From NCBI GenBank assembly GCA_963735055.1, contig CAVTJN010000004.1, positions 496,001-560,000 on the forward strand: 64,000 nt of DNA. Reading direction: 5' to 3'. The notes beneath the pieces were generated by a model. The model was not told the DNA's origin and did no database searches. It saw nothing but the letters and a program-made list of their open reading frames with translations. Below, piece after piece: positions 51,336 to 60,067 of this stretch. Position 1 is the first letter of the stretch. Every line of letters starts with the position of its first letter. Position numbers and translations under genes: made by a program. Source of the stretch: JBBITI01 sp963735055 (GTDB lineage: Bacteria > Chloroflexota > Dehalococcoidia > Dehalococcoidales > UBA2162).

Positions 51336-52079
51336 CTAGTTCCGGGACAGTGCCAGATTCGAGTCAAGAAGCCTCGCCGCCACCCGGGCCTCAAGCTCCA
51401 AACCCTCATCCAGACTCATGTCCGTCCCCCGGCACACAGCTTCCTTGATGCCGCGAACCGCCGCCTGGTCCAGCATCTTGATTCGATCGGCCAGCCGCTG
51501 CGCGGCGGGCAAGAGTCCTGCTCCGGACACCACCTGGTTAACCAGGCGGATCCGCAGGGCCTCTGCTGCCTTTATGCGGCGGCCGGAGAGGAGCATCTCC
51601 ATCGCCGGACCGCGGTTCACAGCCCGGGGCAGGGTCTGACTGGCCCCCGCTGCGGTGATGATACCCAGACCCATCTCAGGCACACTGATCTGGATATCGT
51701 CAGAGGCGATGCGGATGTCACAGAAAAGGGCTATCTCCAGGCCCGAACCAAGGATATAGCCGTGGACCGCGGCAATAAGCGGCTGCGGCACGCTCATGAA
51801 GACGCCCCATATATCGCGCGCGAATCGTGCCCGCCGCGCGAATACGGGGGGCGGGGCGGTGAGGAATTCACTGAGGTCCGCTCCCGCGCAGAACGCCCTT
51901 GCCCCGGCCCCCTTGACGATGCCGACCCTAACCTCAGAGTCGGTTTTCATGGCACCGAGGACCTGATACAACTCATCGCGCATCTGAATGTTGTAGGCGT
52001 TCAAGAACTGCGGCCGGTTCAGCGTAATGTACGCCACACCGTCCTTCTTCTCGTAGATTATCGTTTCGAAGCCACTCAT
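51336..52079 (-). CDS. Enoyl-CoA hydratase/isomerase family protein (1)
   Basis: A 247-residue crotonase-fold protein. The oxyanion-hole segments are GAGARAFCAGADLSEF and YILGSGLEIALFCD. One catalytic glutamate position is kept (PEMGLGIITAAGASQTLPRA), while the region of the second reads AAGASQT in place of GAGGTQ. A hydratase or isomerase in beta-oxidation is the natural reading, but family members also act as dehalogenases, decarboxylases or ring hydrolases. It lies 14 bases upstream of the ligase gene. No clear Shine-Dalgarno was found. Confidence 0.87.
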   Translation of the reverse strand: MSGFETIIYEKKDGVAYITLNRPQFLNAYNIQMRDELYQVLGAMKTDSEVRVGIVKGAGARAFCAGADLSEFLTAPPPVFARRARFARDIWGVFMSVPQPLIAAVHGYILGSGLEIALFCDIRIASDDIQISVPEMGLGIITAAGASQTLPRAVNRGPAMEMLLSGRRIKAAEALRIRLVNQVVSGAGLLPAAQRLADRIKMLDQAAVRGIKEAVCRGTDMSLDEGLELEARVAARLLDSNLALSRN

Positions 52080-52177
52080 GCTGCTAACAACGCACGCCCG
52101 CCATGGACCACTCGGGGGCCCCCTCGGAGGCCCCCGTCAGGACCCATATGCGCCCATCACCGTCCGCCGCAACCAGA

Positions 52178-52972
52178 TCACGTTCCCTTGAATTGCGGCT
52201 TTCTCTTTTCCTGGAAAGCCCGGATGCCTTCGGTCCGGTCTTCGGTGGTGTGTATCAGGAAATAGAGGTCGGCCTCAAGCCGGACGCCCTGATCCAAAGT
52301 CAAGTCCATGCCCTTGTTCACCGCTTCTTTGACATAACGCAGGGCAATCGGCGCCTTGGTGGCCATGCCCTGCGCCATCGCCATTGCCGCCGCCGTCAAC
52401 TCGCCTCGAGCCACCGTCTGGCTGATCAGCCCGGCCGCCACTGCATCCCGGGCATCAATAGCTTCCCCGCCCAGGATCAATTCGAGCGCCTTCGCCTTCC
52501 CAATCAGGCGCGGCAGCCGCTGCGTCCCCCCATCCATCGGCATCAGGCCGGAAGCGACATGGGGAAAGCCAAATCGAGCGTCTTCCACGGCGATTCTAAC
52601 GTCGCAGGCCAGTACCAGTTCCAATCCCTGCCCCATTGCGTCTCCGTTAATGGCGGCGATAACTGGTCGGTCGATCAGGGCGATCGCCGAAGCCACCTCG
52701 TATCTGACCGCGTCGTCCCCGAGTGTGCCTACGGCCTTGCGAACGGCGGTCCCCGTGCTCACCATCTGCTCCAACCGGCTGCCACTCGAGAACGTCCCTC
52801 CAGCACCGGTGAGAATGACCACGTGGATTTCATCGTTCTCATTGATTCGACGGCAGACGTCCAGAAGCTCCTGGGCGAGTTCCGAATCAATCACGTTGGC
52901 CTCTTCCGCCGAATTGAGTGTCACCAGGGCGACACCGTCCCGCACATCGTAGAGTACCTTCGATCCAGCCAT
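52178..52972 (-). CDS. Enoyl-CoA hydratase/isomerase family protein (2)
   Basis: About 264 residues from ATG 52972 (GGGAG upstream); the frame is open to 53083. Crotonase fold with GAGGTFSSGSRLEQM and GDAMGQGLELVLACDVRIA oxyanion-hole segments. At the first catalytic glutamate, where hydratases have PEI, this protein has FPHVASGLMPMDGGTQRLPR, that is His instead of Glu. It may therefore not be a simple hydratase. First gene of the leftward acyl-CoA set; the gap of about 100 bases to the next crotonase gene shows nothing clear. Confidence 0.86.
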   Translation of the reverse strand: MAGSKVLYDVRDGVALVTLNSAEEANVIDSELAQELLDVCRRINENDEIHVVILTGAGGTFSSGSRLEQMVSTGTAVRKAVGTLGDDAVRYEVASAIALIDRPVIAAINGDAMGQGLELVLACDVRIAVEDARFGFPHVASGLMPMDGGTQRLPRLIGKAKALELILGGEAIDARDAVAAGLISQTVARGELTAAAMAMAQGMATKAPIALRYVKEAVNKGMDLTLDQGVRLEADLYFLIHTTEDRTEGIRAFQEKRKPQFKGT

Positions 52973-53175
52973 GAGTATCTCCCGTGTCCCTCCAAACGCA
53001 GCGCGGCGCCACGCCTCACAGATGATTGGCTGCCGCTGACTGGCGATCCCGGACGCTACTTCTGTCCGAGCCGACCACCCCATACTGCCGCGCCCCCAAC
53101 GCCGGCGGACGCGACTCAGCCATCCGGGCAGTCAATCCCCATGATTAATATAGACAATCCGAGCGTGCCTGTCAA

Positions 53176-53835
53176 TCAAGCGGACGTTCCCAACCGGCAA
53201 ATGTCCCGCAGGCAACACCTAAGACACAGGGGAATGGGACGGCAGGTCCGCTTGCCATGCTGGACCAAGAGAGCATGATACTCATTGAACATGACGCGGT
53301 CCGATGGCAGATTGTCCGTGAAAAGACGCTGATAGTCCCGGTAAGTGCTCCCCCCAGCAGTAACGCCGACCCTGTTCACGATTCGCCGCGTGTAGGCGTC
53401 GATTACGAACACGGCCTTCTCCGCCGTGTACAGGAGGATGGAATCGGCCGTCTCCTCGCCAATGCCGTAGATTTTCAACAATTCGTCGCGGAGTTCTGAC
53501 GTGCGTCCGGCAAACAACCGGGGCAGGCTGTCGCCATACCCTTCCATCCATGCAACCAGCGCCTTCAGCTTGCGGGTCTTACCCCGGTAGTACCCGGACG
53601 GACGTATCAAAGCCCCGAGTTCATCGGCACTCAGTCGCCGCAGGGCGGCAACCGACATCGCCTTGGCAGCCTTGATATTACCGATGGCCTTCGCCACATT
53701 CGTCCAGGCAGTGGACTGGGTGAGGACTGCGCCTACCATTACCTCAAATGGTTCGTCGGCGGGCCACCAGTGCTGCGGCCCGTAGGCGGCCAGCAGACGC
53801 CGGTACATGTCGGGAAGAATCCGCTGCGCCGGCAC
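53176..53835 (-). CDS. Endonuclease III-like HhH-GPD DNA glycosylase/lyase
   Basis: About 219 residues if GTG 53835 is the start; the frame runs open to 54363 but that part overlaps trmO and is non-coding in character. HhH-GPD fold: FEVMVGAVLTQSTAWTNVAK, then the helix-hairpin-helix LLKIYGIGEETADSILLY and VIDAYTRRIVNRVG with the catalytic Asp. A C-x5-C-x2-C-x5-C 4Fe-4S loop (CRPIPLCLRCCLRDIC) closes the protein. It resembles the COG2231 Nth-related branch with unsettled substrate. The start codon is uncertain because no Shine-Dalgarno is visible. Confidence 0.85.
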   Translation of the reverse strand: MPAQRILPDMYRRLLAAYGPQHWWPADEPFEVMVGAVLTQSTAWTNVAKAIGNIKAAKAMSVAALRRLSADELGALIRPSGYYRGKTRKLKALVAWMEGYGDSLPRLFAGRTSELRDELLKIYGIGEETADSILLYTAEKAVFVIDAYTRRIVNRVGVTAGGSTYRDYQRLFTDNLPSDRVMFNEYHALLVQHGKRTCRPIPLCLRCCLRDICRLGTSA

Positions 53836-53879
53836 GGTGAGTGACCCGGTTGCACGGCCCAAGCCGGTAGAGCTGCCGT

Positions 53880-54344
53880 TCAGTCGTGGGTTTCTTTTGC
53901 CCACGGCGGTTCGGTGGCCTCGCTGACCAGATCCCCGCTCCGGAGATATGGTTTGATGTCGAGAAGGGGGGTCCCGTCCAAGGCATCGAGTCCCTTCACC
54001 CGGATCACGTTGCCAGCGTGCCCGACCACCTGCACCACGGTCACGCCGACGCGGTTGGGGCGGTTGGGGGCCCGGGTGGCAAACAACCCAGTCAGCGGCA
54101 GGTCCTCGCGGTGCATAGGATGCACCCTGAGCGATACGGCCTCCTCCAAGATGCGGTCGAACCAGAACAACACGATGACATGGGAAAATCCATCCATCCC
54201 CTCCAGCCCCACCGCCCATTTCGGGTCGATGACCAGTTCCGATAACGCCTCCAGGTGCCAGTCCGGCCGCCTGGGGGTCTGCAGGACACCGTTCCTGACA
54301 TAACCGATGGGATGAAAGACCACCGACTCCTGCTTCACCGACAT
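53880..54344 (-). CDS. trmO: tRNA (N6-threonylcarbamoyladenosine37-N6)-methyltransferase, TrmO/TsaA family
   Basis: About 154 residues from ATG 54344. TsaA fold: FHPIGYVRNGV start, GLEGMDGFSHVIVLFWFDR, and the SAM-binding signature LFATRAPNRPNRVGVTVVQV. E. coli TrmO methylates t6A37 in tRNA-Thr, but many family members in anaerobes have unknown targets, and this one lacks the long C-terminal domain of E. coli TrmO, so the short type is indicated. The gap to its right contains the terminator of the ribosomal operon. Confidence 0.88.
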   Translation of the reverse strand: MSVKQESVVFHPIGYVRNGVLQTPRRPDWHLEALSELVIDPKWAVGLEGMDGFSHVIVLFWFDRILEEAVSLRVHPMHREDLPLTGLFATRAPNRPNRVGVTVVQVVGHAGNVIRVKGLDALDGTPLLDIKPYLRSGDLVSEATEPPWAKETHD

Positions 54345-54431
54345 GATGGGAACATGATAGCACAATCGATTAGTTAACGACCCGGCCGTTAGTCCGGATC
54401 GACTCGCCGCGGCTAATTGACCGGCGCACAG

Positions 54432-54466
54432 AAAAACCAAAAGGGGCACGGCAAGCCGTGCCCCTT
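54432..54466 (-). terminator. Intrinsic terminator of the ribosomal protein operon
   Basis: On the minus strand, a 12-base stem (AAGGGGCACGGC pairing with GCCGTGCCCCTT, 54441-54466) is followed by TTTTGGTTTTT. It lies about 20 bases after the rpsI stop. Confidence 0.9.
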
Positions 54467-54487
54467 GGGTATCAACGACGAAGTGAC

Positions 54488-54883
54488 TTAGCGCTTTGGC
54501 GACTGGGACGCCTTGCGCGCCCGCTTCAGGCCCACCTTCTTGCGCTCTTTGGCCCTGGAATCACGCGTAAGCATGCCGTTCTGACGTAACGTCCCCTTGA
54601 GATTGATATCCGCTTCCACCAGCGCCCGGGAAATACCGTGGGCGACCGCCGTGGCCTGTCCGCAGACGCCACCACCGGCCACTTTGACAGTGATCTTGTA
54701 CTTGTCCTGGCTCTCGGCCAGGGCAAGGGGCTTCAGAAGCACCTGTTGATTGACCACCCGGGGAAAGAATTCATCGTATGGTTTACCGTTAACCACGATG
54801 CCGCTACCCCCGGGGGTTAACCGGACCTGAGCCACCGCCGTCTTGCGCCTGCCAGTGCCATGGACGTATGCCTGCTTATCCAA
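54488..54883 (-). CDS. rpsI: 30S ribosomal protein S9
   Basis: A 131-residue S9. The N-terminus YVHGTGRRKTAVAQVRLTPG and the middle GGGVCGQATAVAHGISRAL are conserved, and the basic tail KKVGLKRARKASQSPKR reaches the P-site tRNA in the ribosome. It is the last gene of the leftward operon, 12 bases after rplM, its usual partner, and is followed by an intrinsic terminator. Confidence 0.97.
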   Translation of the reverse strand: MDKQAYVHGTGRRKTAVAQVRLTPGGSGIVVNGKPYDEFFPRVVNQQVLLKPLALAESQDKYKITVKVAGGGVCGQATAVAHGISRALVEADINLKGTLRQNGMLTRDSRAKERKKVGLKRARKASQSPKR

Positions 54884-54895
54884 AGAAATCTCCTT

Positions 54896-55354
54896 CTAGT
54901 TCCCACTCGGTGCCGGGGCGCCTTGACCTGCCGCCGGGGCGGCGGTCACCTGCCCACCATGCGGATGCTCATCCCCGGCGTAGATCTTGAGCCTGGTCAT
55001 CATCCGCGCTTCCAGACGGTTGTGCGGCAACATCCCTTTCACCGCGTGCTCCACCGCCTTCCGCGGGTCTCGGCGCATCACCTCGTCAAGATTAACCTCG
55101 CTCAGACCACCCGGATAGTTCGAGTGACGGTAATACATCTTCTGTTTCAGTTTGTCGCCGGTCACACGAATGCTGGCAGCATTTATCACCACCACATTGT
55201 CGCCGACGTCGAGGTGACGGCAGAACATGGCCTTGTGCTTACCCATAAGCAGCTTGGCGGCCTGAGTAGCCACCGCCCCGAGAACCTGCCCCGACCCGTC
55301 AATCAGGTGCCACTCCCGCTTGATATCACTAGCCTTGGTACTAAATGTCTTCAT
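54896..55354 (-). CDS. rplM: 50S ribosomal protein L13
   Basis: A 152-residue L13 with REWHLIDGSGQVLGAVATQA, then DVGDNVVVINAASIRVTG, KMYYRHSNYPGGL and GMLPHNRLEARMMTRLKIYA. The last 15 residues are an Ala/Pro/Gly-rich extension beyond the usual 140-145. Starts directly after the truA stop. Confidence 0.97.
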   Translation of the reverse strand: MKTFSTKASDIKREWHLIDGSGQVLGAVATQAAKLLMGKHKAMFCRHLDVGDNVVVINAASIRVTGDKLKQKMYYRHSNYPGGLSEVNLDEVMRRDPRKAVEHAVKGMLPHNRLEARMMTRLKIYAGDEHPHGGQVTAAPAAGQGAPAPSGN

Positions 55355-56170
55355 TTACTCTTCCTCAATGGGGCGAGGGTAGTTCACCCTTACCAGATGC
55401 AGACCGCACGAGGGGGCCGCGGGGCCGGCCAGACCCGGTTTCCGTTGCTCCATTATACTACAAAACTCAGGAACGCTCATCCTGCCCAGCCCCACCTGGA
55501 TCAGCGCGCCCACCGTGTTGCGTACCTGGTGGGTCAGAAACGAGGTGGCCTCGATGGCAAACACCGTACTGTCGCCCTTCTGCACGACCCCGGCAGTGAG
55601 CACCCGGCGTACTGGACTCTTCAGTTCTACCCCCGTACCGCTGGTGAACGAGCTAAAATCATGCTCTCCGACTAAAGCCCGGCAGGCCTCGTTCATCATC
55701 GCAATATCCAGACTGCCCTTCATGACAAATGCAAAACGCTCCCGAAGCGGCGAGCGCGTGTGGCTGCTGACTATGTAATACTCATAGCGGCGACTCTTCG
55801 CCGTGCGCTGAACATGAATATCCGGCCCCAGCAAATGTGCTGACTTCACCGCAATGTCCGCGGGCAAGAAGTGATTCAGCCCGCTGATAAAACTACCCGG
55901 GGCAAGCGCTGAAAGCGTCCGAAAAGACACCACCTGGCCCTGCGCGTGAACACCGGCATCAGTGCGGCTGGCGGCGATGATCCTGATCCGTTCCCCCGTC
56001 AGCCGGAAAATGGCCTCTTCGATCTCCCCCTGGACGGTCCGACGGTCATCCTGCCATTGGTAGCCGGCGTAGGCAGTCCCATCGTACTCGACCACCAGTC
56101 CGACCCGGCTCATGACCCGCCGCGGCGTGGCCTCTTCCCCCTGCGGAAGACAAAGCGTCGCCAGCATCAT
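55355..56170 (-). CDS. truA: tRNA pseudouridine38-40 synthase
   Basis: Pseudouridylates U38-U40 of tRNA anticodon arms. The catalytic Asp is in ASRTDAGVHAQGQV. Also VEYDGTAYAGYQWQ at the start of the core, RRYEYYIVSSHTRSPL, and SFLTHQVRNTVGALIQVGLG. The ATG at 56170 overlaps the rplQ stop (ATGA); the internal ATG at 56113, just before RVGLVVEYDG, is an alternative start giving a more typical length. Its place between rplQ and rplM is common in bacteria. Confidence 0.95.
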   Translation of the reverse strand: MMLATLCLPQGEEATPRRVMSRVGLVVEYDGTAYAGYQWQDDRRTVQGEIEEAIFRLTGERIRIIAASRTDAGVHAQGQVVSFRTLSALAPGSFISGLNHFLPADIAVKSAHLLGPDIHVQRTAKSRRYEYYIVSSHTRSPLRERFAFVMKGSLDIAMMNEACRALVGEHDFSSFTSGTGVELKSPVRRVLTAGVVQKGDSTVFAIEATSFLTHQVRNTVGALIQVGLGRMSVPEFCSIMEQRKPGLAGPAAPSCGLHLVRVNYPRPIEEE

Positions 56171-56520
56171 TTCACCAGTTCGAGCTGGACGAGGGGCGCG
56201 GCATCGCCGGCCCGATTACCGATCTTGGCGATACTGACGTAACCGCCCGGCCGGTCGGCATAGCGCTTGGCCAGGTCCTCAAATACCTTCTCGGTCACAT
56301 CCTTATCGAAGATGTACGCCAGAGCCTGCCGGCGATGGTGGAGGGTACCCTTCTTGCCCAGGGTTATCATTTCCTCGGCCAGGCCGCGGACGATCTTCGC
56401 CCGGGTCTCGGTCGTCTTGATCTTCTCGTAGCCCAGCAGATCTGTGACGAGATTGCGATACAGCGCCCGCTTGTAACTCGAGGTCTGCCCCTTTTTCCTC
56501 TGGTCTGTTCTGCGGCCCAT
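56167..56520 (-). CDS. rplQ: 50S ribosomal protein L17
   Basis: A 117-residue L17. N-terminal RRTDQRKKGQTSSYKRALYR differs somewhat from the usual start but is homologous to it. TTETRAKIVRGLAEEMITLG and GGYVSIAKIGNRAGDAAPLV are family blocks. Located after rpoA, as usual. Confidence 0.96.
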   Translation of the reverse strand: MGRRTDQRKKGQTSSYKRALYRNLVTDLLGYEKIKTTETRAKIVRGLAEEMITLGKKGTLHHRRQALAYIFDKDVTEKVFEDLAKRYADRPGGYVSIAKIGNRAGDAAPLVQLELVK

Positions 56521-56534
56521 AGTAGTCCTTTACC

Positions 56535-57464
56535 CTAGGAAGGCATGGATAGCCCCAACGACTCGAGGCGTTCTTCCAGCTCCTGTTTAGATTTTATTCC
56601 GAAGTTACGCAATGACATTAGTTCTTTCTCTGACTTGGACATCAATTCCCCGACGGTATTGATATTGCCCCGCCTGAGACAGTTCAGCGTACGTACCGAC
56701 AGATTCAACTGCTCCACCGGCATGCTCGCCAGGTCGGGCGCGATCGACGGCCGAACGGCTTCCTTCTCACCCGCGGGCGGCGCGACGCGGCTGAGATTGG
56801 CTATTGGTGACAACTGGTCGATCAGGGTTGCCGCCGCCCGTGACACTGCCTCGGACGGGGTTACCGTCCCGTCGGTCCATACTTCGAGCCACAGTCGCTC
56901 GTGAGTGGTCTCCTGGCCCACGTGAATCGGCTCAACGGTAAAGTTGACCTTACGCACGGGCGTGAATATCGCATCGACCGGAATCACCCCCACCGCCAAC
57001 GCTCCGCTGGATTCGGCTTCCCGGTACCCTTTCGATAGCTCCACATCGAATTCGATGTTCAGCCTCGCTTCCTCTGAATCGAGGTACGCCAAGTAAAGAT
57101 CGGGATTGGCGATCTCAAAATCGGCCGACGGCCTGATATCGGCCGCCGTTACCCGCCGCTCGCCGTCAACGTCGAGCAGCAGCTTACCGGGCTGTCCGCT
57201 GATCGGCTTCAGACGCAACGCCTTAACATTAAGCAGAAGCTCAGTAGTATCCTCCTTAACGTGAGGAATCACCGAGAACTCATGATGAATTCCTTCGATT
57301 CGGACCCGAGTCACCGCTGCCCCTTGCAGAAACCCAAGAAGCACGCGGCGCATGGAGTTGCCCAGGGTCACGCTGAATCCCTTCTCTATCGGCTCGACCG
57401 AGAATCTTCCGTAGTTTTCCTTTGATTCGACAGTCTCAACCTTGGAGACTACTAGATCAGACAA
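56535..57464 (-). CDS. rpoA: RNA polymerase subunit alpha
   Basis: About 309 residues from TTG 57464, which has AAGGAGGGAG 8 bases upstream; a TTG at 57497 inside rpsD would add 11 residues but has no such site. N-terminal dimerisation domain with GFSVTLGNSMRRVLLGFLQG. The C-terminal domain, which contacts UP elements and activators, has LNLSVRTLNCLRRGNINTVG and LRNFGIKSKQELEERLESLG. All elements are intact. Confidence 0.97.
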   Translation of the reverse strand: MSDLVVSKVETVESKENYGRFSVEPIEKGFSVTLGNSMRRVLLGFLQGAAVTRVRIEGIHHEFSVIPHVKEDTTELLLNVKALRLKPISGQPGKLLLDVDGERRVTAADIRPSADFEIANPDLYLAYLDSEEARLNIEFDVELSKGYREAESSGALAVGVIPVDAIFTPVRKVNFTVEPIHVGQETTHERLWLEVWTDGTVTPSEAVSRAAATLIDQLSPIANLSRVAPPAGEKEAVRPSIAPDLASMPVEQLNLSVRTLNCLRRGNINTVGELMSKSEKELMSLRNFGIKSKQELEERLESLGLSMPS

Positions 57465-57477
57465 GATCGCTCCCTCC

Positions 57478-58101
57478 TTACCGGGAATAGTACTCAATGA
57501 TCGCTTTAGCTTCGAACTTTGCCTCGGCGTCCTGCGCGGTGGGCAGCGAAACTACCTTGGCTACCAGTGTCTGCCTGTCAAGCGTCAACCATCCCGGTAC
57601 CGACTTGCCCTTGATACTCTCGATCAACTGCTTGTGGTATTCGGTCTTCTCTTTGCTGGGCTTCCAGCTAATGGTATCCCCCGGCTTGATTATGTACGAC
57701 GGCACGTCCGTCAGATGCGCGTTCAATAGAAAGTGCCCATGCATTACCAGCTGGCGCGCCTGGGCACGCGAATCGGCGAATCCAAGTCGATACACCGTGT
57801 TGTCAAGACGCCTTTCAAGAAGCACCTGCAACGCGTCGCCGGTCACTCCTGGCTGCCTCTCGGCCTCCGCGAAGACACGCCGGAACTGACGCTCAAGCAC
57901 CCCATAAACCCAACGCGCCTTCTGCTTCTCCCGCAACTGCAGACCACGGTCAGAGACCTTCGTCCGCCGGTGACTGTGCTGCCCGGGCGGCCTCGGCCGT
58001 CTGTCGATGGTGCACTTGGAAAAGCACTTCATGCCCTTGAGAAAAAGCTTGTCACCACTCCGGCGGCACAACCGGCAGACAGCGCCTGTATATCTGGCCA
58101 T
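57478..58101 (-). CDS. rpsD: 30S ribosomal protein S4
   Basis: A 207-residue primary 16S rRNA-binding protein. The zinc-type N-terminus has CRLCRRSGDKLFLKGMKCFS with further Cys. The S4 RNA-binding domain includes LLERRLDNTVYRLGFADSRA and ARQLVMHGHFLLNAHLTDVP. It precedes rpoA as in most bacteria. Confidence 0.97.
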   Translation of the reverse strand: MARYTGAVCRLCRRSGDKLFLKGMKCFSKCTIDRRPRPPGQHSHRRTKVSDRGLQLREKQKARWVYGVLERQFRRVFAEAERQPGVTGDALQVLLERRLDNTVYRLGFADSRAQARQLVMHGHFLLNAHLTDVPSYIIKPGDTISWKPSKEKTEYHKQLIESIKGKSVPGWLTLDRQTLVAKVVSLPTAQDAEAKFEAKAIIEYYSR

Positions 58102-58110
58102 ATCTCTCCC

Positions 58111-58509
58111 CTATACTCTCCTTCTCTTTGGCGGACGGCAACCGTTGTGCGGGATCGGAGTGACATCGGTTATGCTCGTGATGTACAGCCCCGAATTCTG
58201 GAGAGAGCGAATAGCTGCCTCGCGCCCGCTGCCCGGGCCCTTCACGAAGATCTCGATCTGCCGCAGGCCGAATTCCATCGCCTTGCGAGCTGCTTCCCGG
58301 GCCGCCAGCTGAGCGGCATAAGGCGTCCCCTTTCGGGAACCCTTGAATCCGGCCGTCCCGCAGCTACCCCACGAAAGCACGTTGCCCCGCGGGTCAGTGA
58401 GAGTCACCATCGTGTTGTTGAAGGTAGACTGGATATAGGCTCTACCCGTAGTAATCCCCTTCTTTTCCTGCTTCTTGGCCCTGGGCTTCTTCTTCTCTCT
58501 TTCTGGCAC
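58111..58509 (-). CDS. rpsK: 30S ribosomal protein S11
   Basis: A 132-residue platform protein. Basic N-terminus, then GRAYIQSTFNNTMVTLTDPR, GNVLSWGSCGTAGFKGSRKG and the DVTPIPHNGCRPPKRRRV end. Typical length and position between rpsM and rpsD. Confidence 0.97.
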   Translation of the reverse strand: MPEREKKKPRAKKQEKKGITTGRAYIQSTFNNTMVTLTDPRGNVLSWGSCGTAGFKGSRKGTPYAAQLAAREAARKAMEFGLRQIEIFVKGPGSGREAAIRSLQNSGLYITSITDVTPIPHNGCRPPKRRRV

Positions 58510-58548
58510 TATCTTCTCCTGTCGAGTCCGCCTGAGGCGGACCTCGGA

Positions 58549-58938
58549 TTACTTCTTCGACGCACCGCGCTTTCTGCCGCGTCCGGCCACGGTCTTCTTG
58601 GCTCCGCGTTGAGTCCTGGCATTGGTCCGGGTCCGCTGCCCTCTTGACGGCAGATTACGTCGATGCCGCAATCCCCGATAGGAGCCGATTTCGATCAGGC
58701 GTTTGATATCCTGGTTAATCTCACGCCGTAGCTCCCCTTCAACTCTGAAACCCTTGTCGATGATCTCGCGAATGCGATTCACCTCTGCTTCACTCAATCC
58801 GTCACTATTGGCGTCGGGATCGATACCGGCCTGGGTCAGTATCTGCAGGCTATTGGTTGGGCCAATGCCATAGATATATCTGAGCGCGACGCCGATATGC
58901 TTGTTTCTGGGCAGATCCACCCCAGCAATACGTGCCAT
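58549..58938 (-). CDS. rpsM: 30S ribosomal protein S13
   Basis: A 129-residue head protein. ARIAGVDLPRNKHIGVALRY start, YIYGIGPTNSLQILTQAGID, and the GLRHRRNLPSRGQRTRTNAR rRNA/tRNA-contacting tail. Follows rpmJ as in the standard alpha operon. Confidence 0.97.
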   Translation of the reverse strand: MARIAGVDLPRNKHIGVALRYIYGIGPTNSLQILTQAGIDPDANSDGLSEAEVNRIREIIDKGFRVEGELRREINQDIKRLIEIGSYRGLRHRRNLPSRGQRTRTNARTQRGAKKTVAGRGRKRGASKK

Positions 58939-58953
58939 TGTCTTCCTCCTGCC

Positions 58954-59067
58954 TTACCCTTGCCTCTGCTTGTGTTTCGGATTGGAGCAGAGGACACGAA
59001 CGACTCCCCGCCGCCGGATAACTTTACATTTGTCACACCTGGGTTTAACCGAAGCTCTTACTCTCAT
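58954..59067 (-). CDS. rpmJ: 50S ribosomal protein L36
   Basis: A 37-residue protein read directly from the sequence: MRVRASVKPRCDKCKVIRRR followed by GVVRVLCSNPKHKQRQG. The zinc ligands Cys11, Cys14, Cys27 and His32 are all present (C+ form). It sits between infA and rpsM, the standard order. Confidence 0.97.
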   Translation of the reverse strand: MRVRASVKPRCDKCKVIRRRGVVRVLCSNPKHKQRQG

Positions 59068-59090
59068 ATTACTCTACCTGACAGAATAGC

Positions 59091-59309
59091 CTATTTGAAA
59101 CGATACGTAATCCTGCCCCGGCTCAAATCATAGGGAGACAACTCCACCAGGACCCGGTCCCCCGGCAGGATCTTTATATAGTGAAGCCGAATCTTACCCG
59201 ATATGTGCGCCAGCACCCGGTGTCCGTTGGCCACTTCAACACGAAACATCGCGTTAGGCAACGGTTCGGCGACCACTCCCTCAACTTCAATTGCGTCTTT
59301 CTTAGGCAT
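59091..59309 (-). CDS. infA: Translation initiation factor IF-1
   Basis: A 72-residue OB-fold factor that occupies the ribosomal A site during initiation. KKDAIEVEGVVAEPLPNAMF, then HISGKIRLHYIKILPGDRVL and VELSPYDLSRGRITYRFK are characteristic. Starts 8 bases after map. Confidence 0.97.
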   Translation of the reverse strand: MPKKDAIEVEGVVAEPLPNAMFRVEVANGHRVLAHISGKIRLHYIKILPGDRVLVELSPYDLSRGRITYRFK

Positions 59310-59317
59310 AGCCCCAC

Positions 59318-60067
59318 CTACACAACGGTCAGCACCCTGGCCGCGCCATCAGTGATGGCGATGGTATGTTCAAAATGGGCGGCCAGACTGCCGTCCAGGG
59401 TCGACACCGTCCATCGATTATCGCCGACTGTTGTCTGCCAGTCACCGACACACAGCATAGGCTCCAAGGCCAGGGTCATGCCCTTCTTCAGAAGGAGTCC
59501 CTGCCCGGGAGGTCCAAAGTTGCGTATCTGCGGGTCCTCGTGCATTTCTCTCCCGATACCATGGCCGGTGTATTCCCGGATTACGGTGAACCCTCTTGAC
59601 TCGGCGCACCGCTGGATGGCGTTGGAGACATCCCCCAACCTCGCCCCAGCCCGGGCTGCGTCGATCCCGGCCTTCAAAGCGTCTTGCGTCGTGGTCAATA
59701 GCTCCGCCGCCTTGGCGTCGAGCTTCCCCAACCCCACCGTAAGAGCGGCATCCCCGTGAAACCCGTTAAGGATGGCTCCGAAATCTATCGAAACCAGGTC
59801 GCCATTCTTCAGTTCACGCCCATCAGGTATGCCGTGAACAATTTCTTCGTTTATGGACACGCAAATCGTAGCCGGGTATCCCCGATAACCCTTGAAAGAG
59901 GAAATTCCCCCCAGCCGGGAGACCTCCCTCACCGCTACCGCATCCAGTTCCCGTGTGGTTACCCCCGCCCTGACCTCCGATTTCAGCTTCTCCAAAACAA
60001 TAGCGACGATTTGTCCGGCTCGCCGCATCAATTCAACTTCCTGCTCCGACTTGAGAACGACGCTCAT
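59318..60067 (-). CDS. map: Methionine aminopeptidase, type I
   Basis: A 249-residue dimetal enzyme that removes the initiator methionine. Metal ligands are in SIDFGAILNGFHGDAALTVG (two Asp), YTGHGIGREMHEDPQI (His), LALEPMLCV (Glu) and HFEHTIAIT (Glu). The ATG overlaps the adk stop by four bases. Confidence 0.97.
   Translation of the reverse strand: MSVVLKSEQEVELMRRAGQIVAIVLEKLKSEVRAGVTTRELDAVAVREVSRLGGISSFKGYRGYPATICVSINEEIVHGIPDGRELKNGDLVSIDFGAILNGFHGDAALTVGLGKLDAKAAELLTTTQDALKAGIDAARAGARLGDVSNAIQRCAESRGFTVIREYTGHGIGREMHEDPQIRNFGPPGQGLLLKKGMTLALEPMLCVGDWQTTVGDNRWTVSTLDGSLAAHFEHTIAITDGAARVLTVV

Noticed and set aside
53836..54363. Long N-terminal extension of the endonuclease III-like frame
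   Set aside because: It overlaps trmO on the same strand in another frame and reads as Arg/Gly/Pro-rich non-protein sequence.
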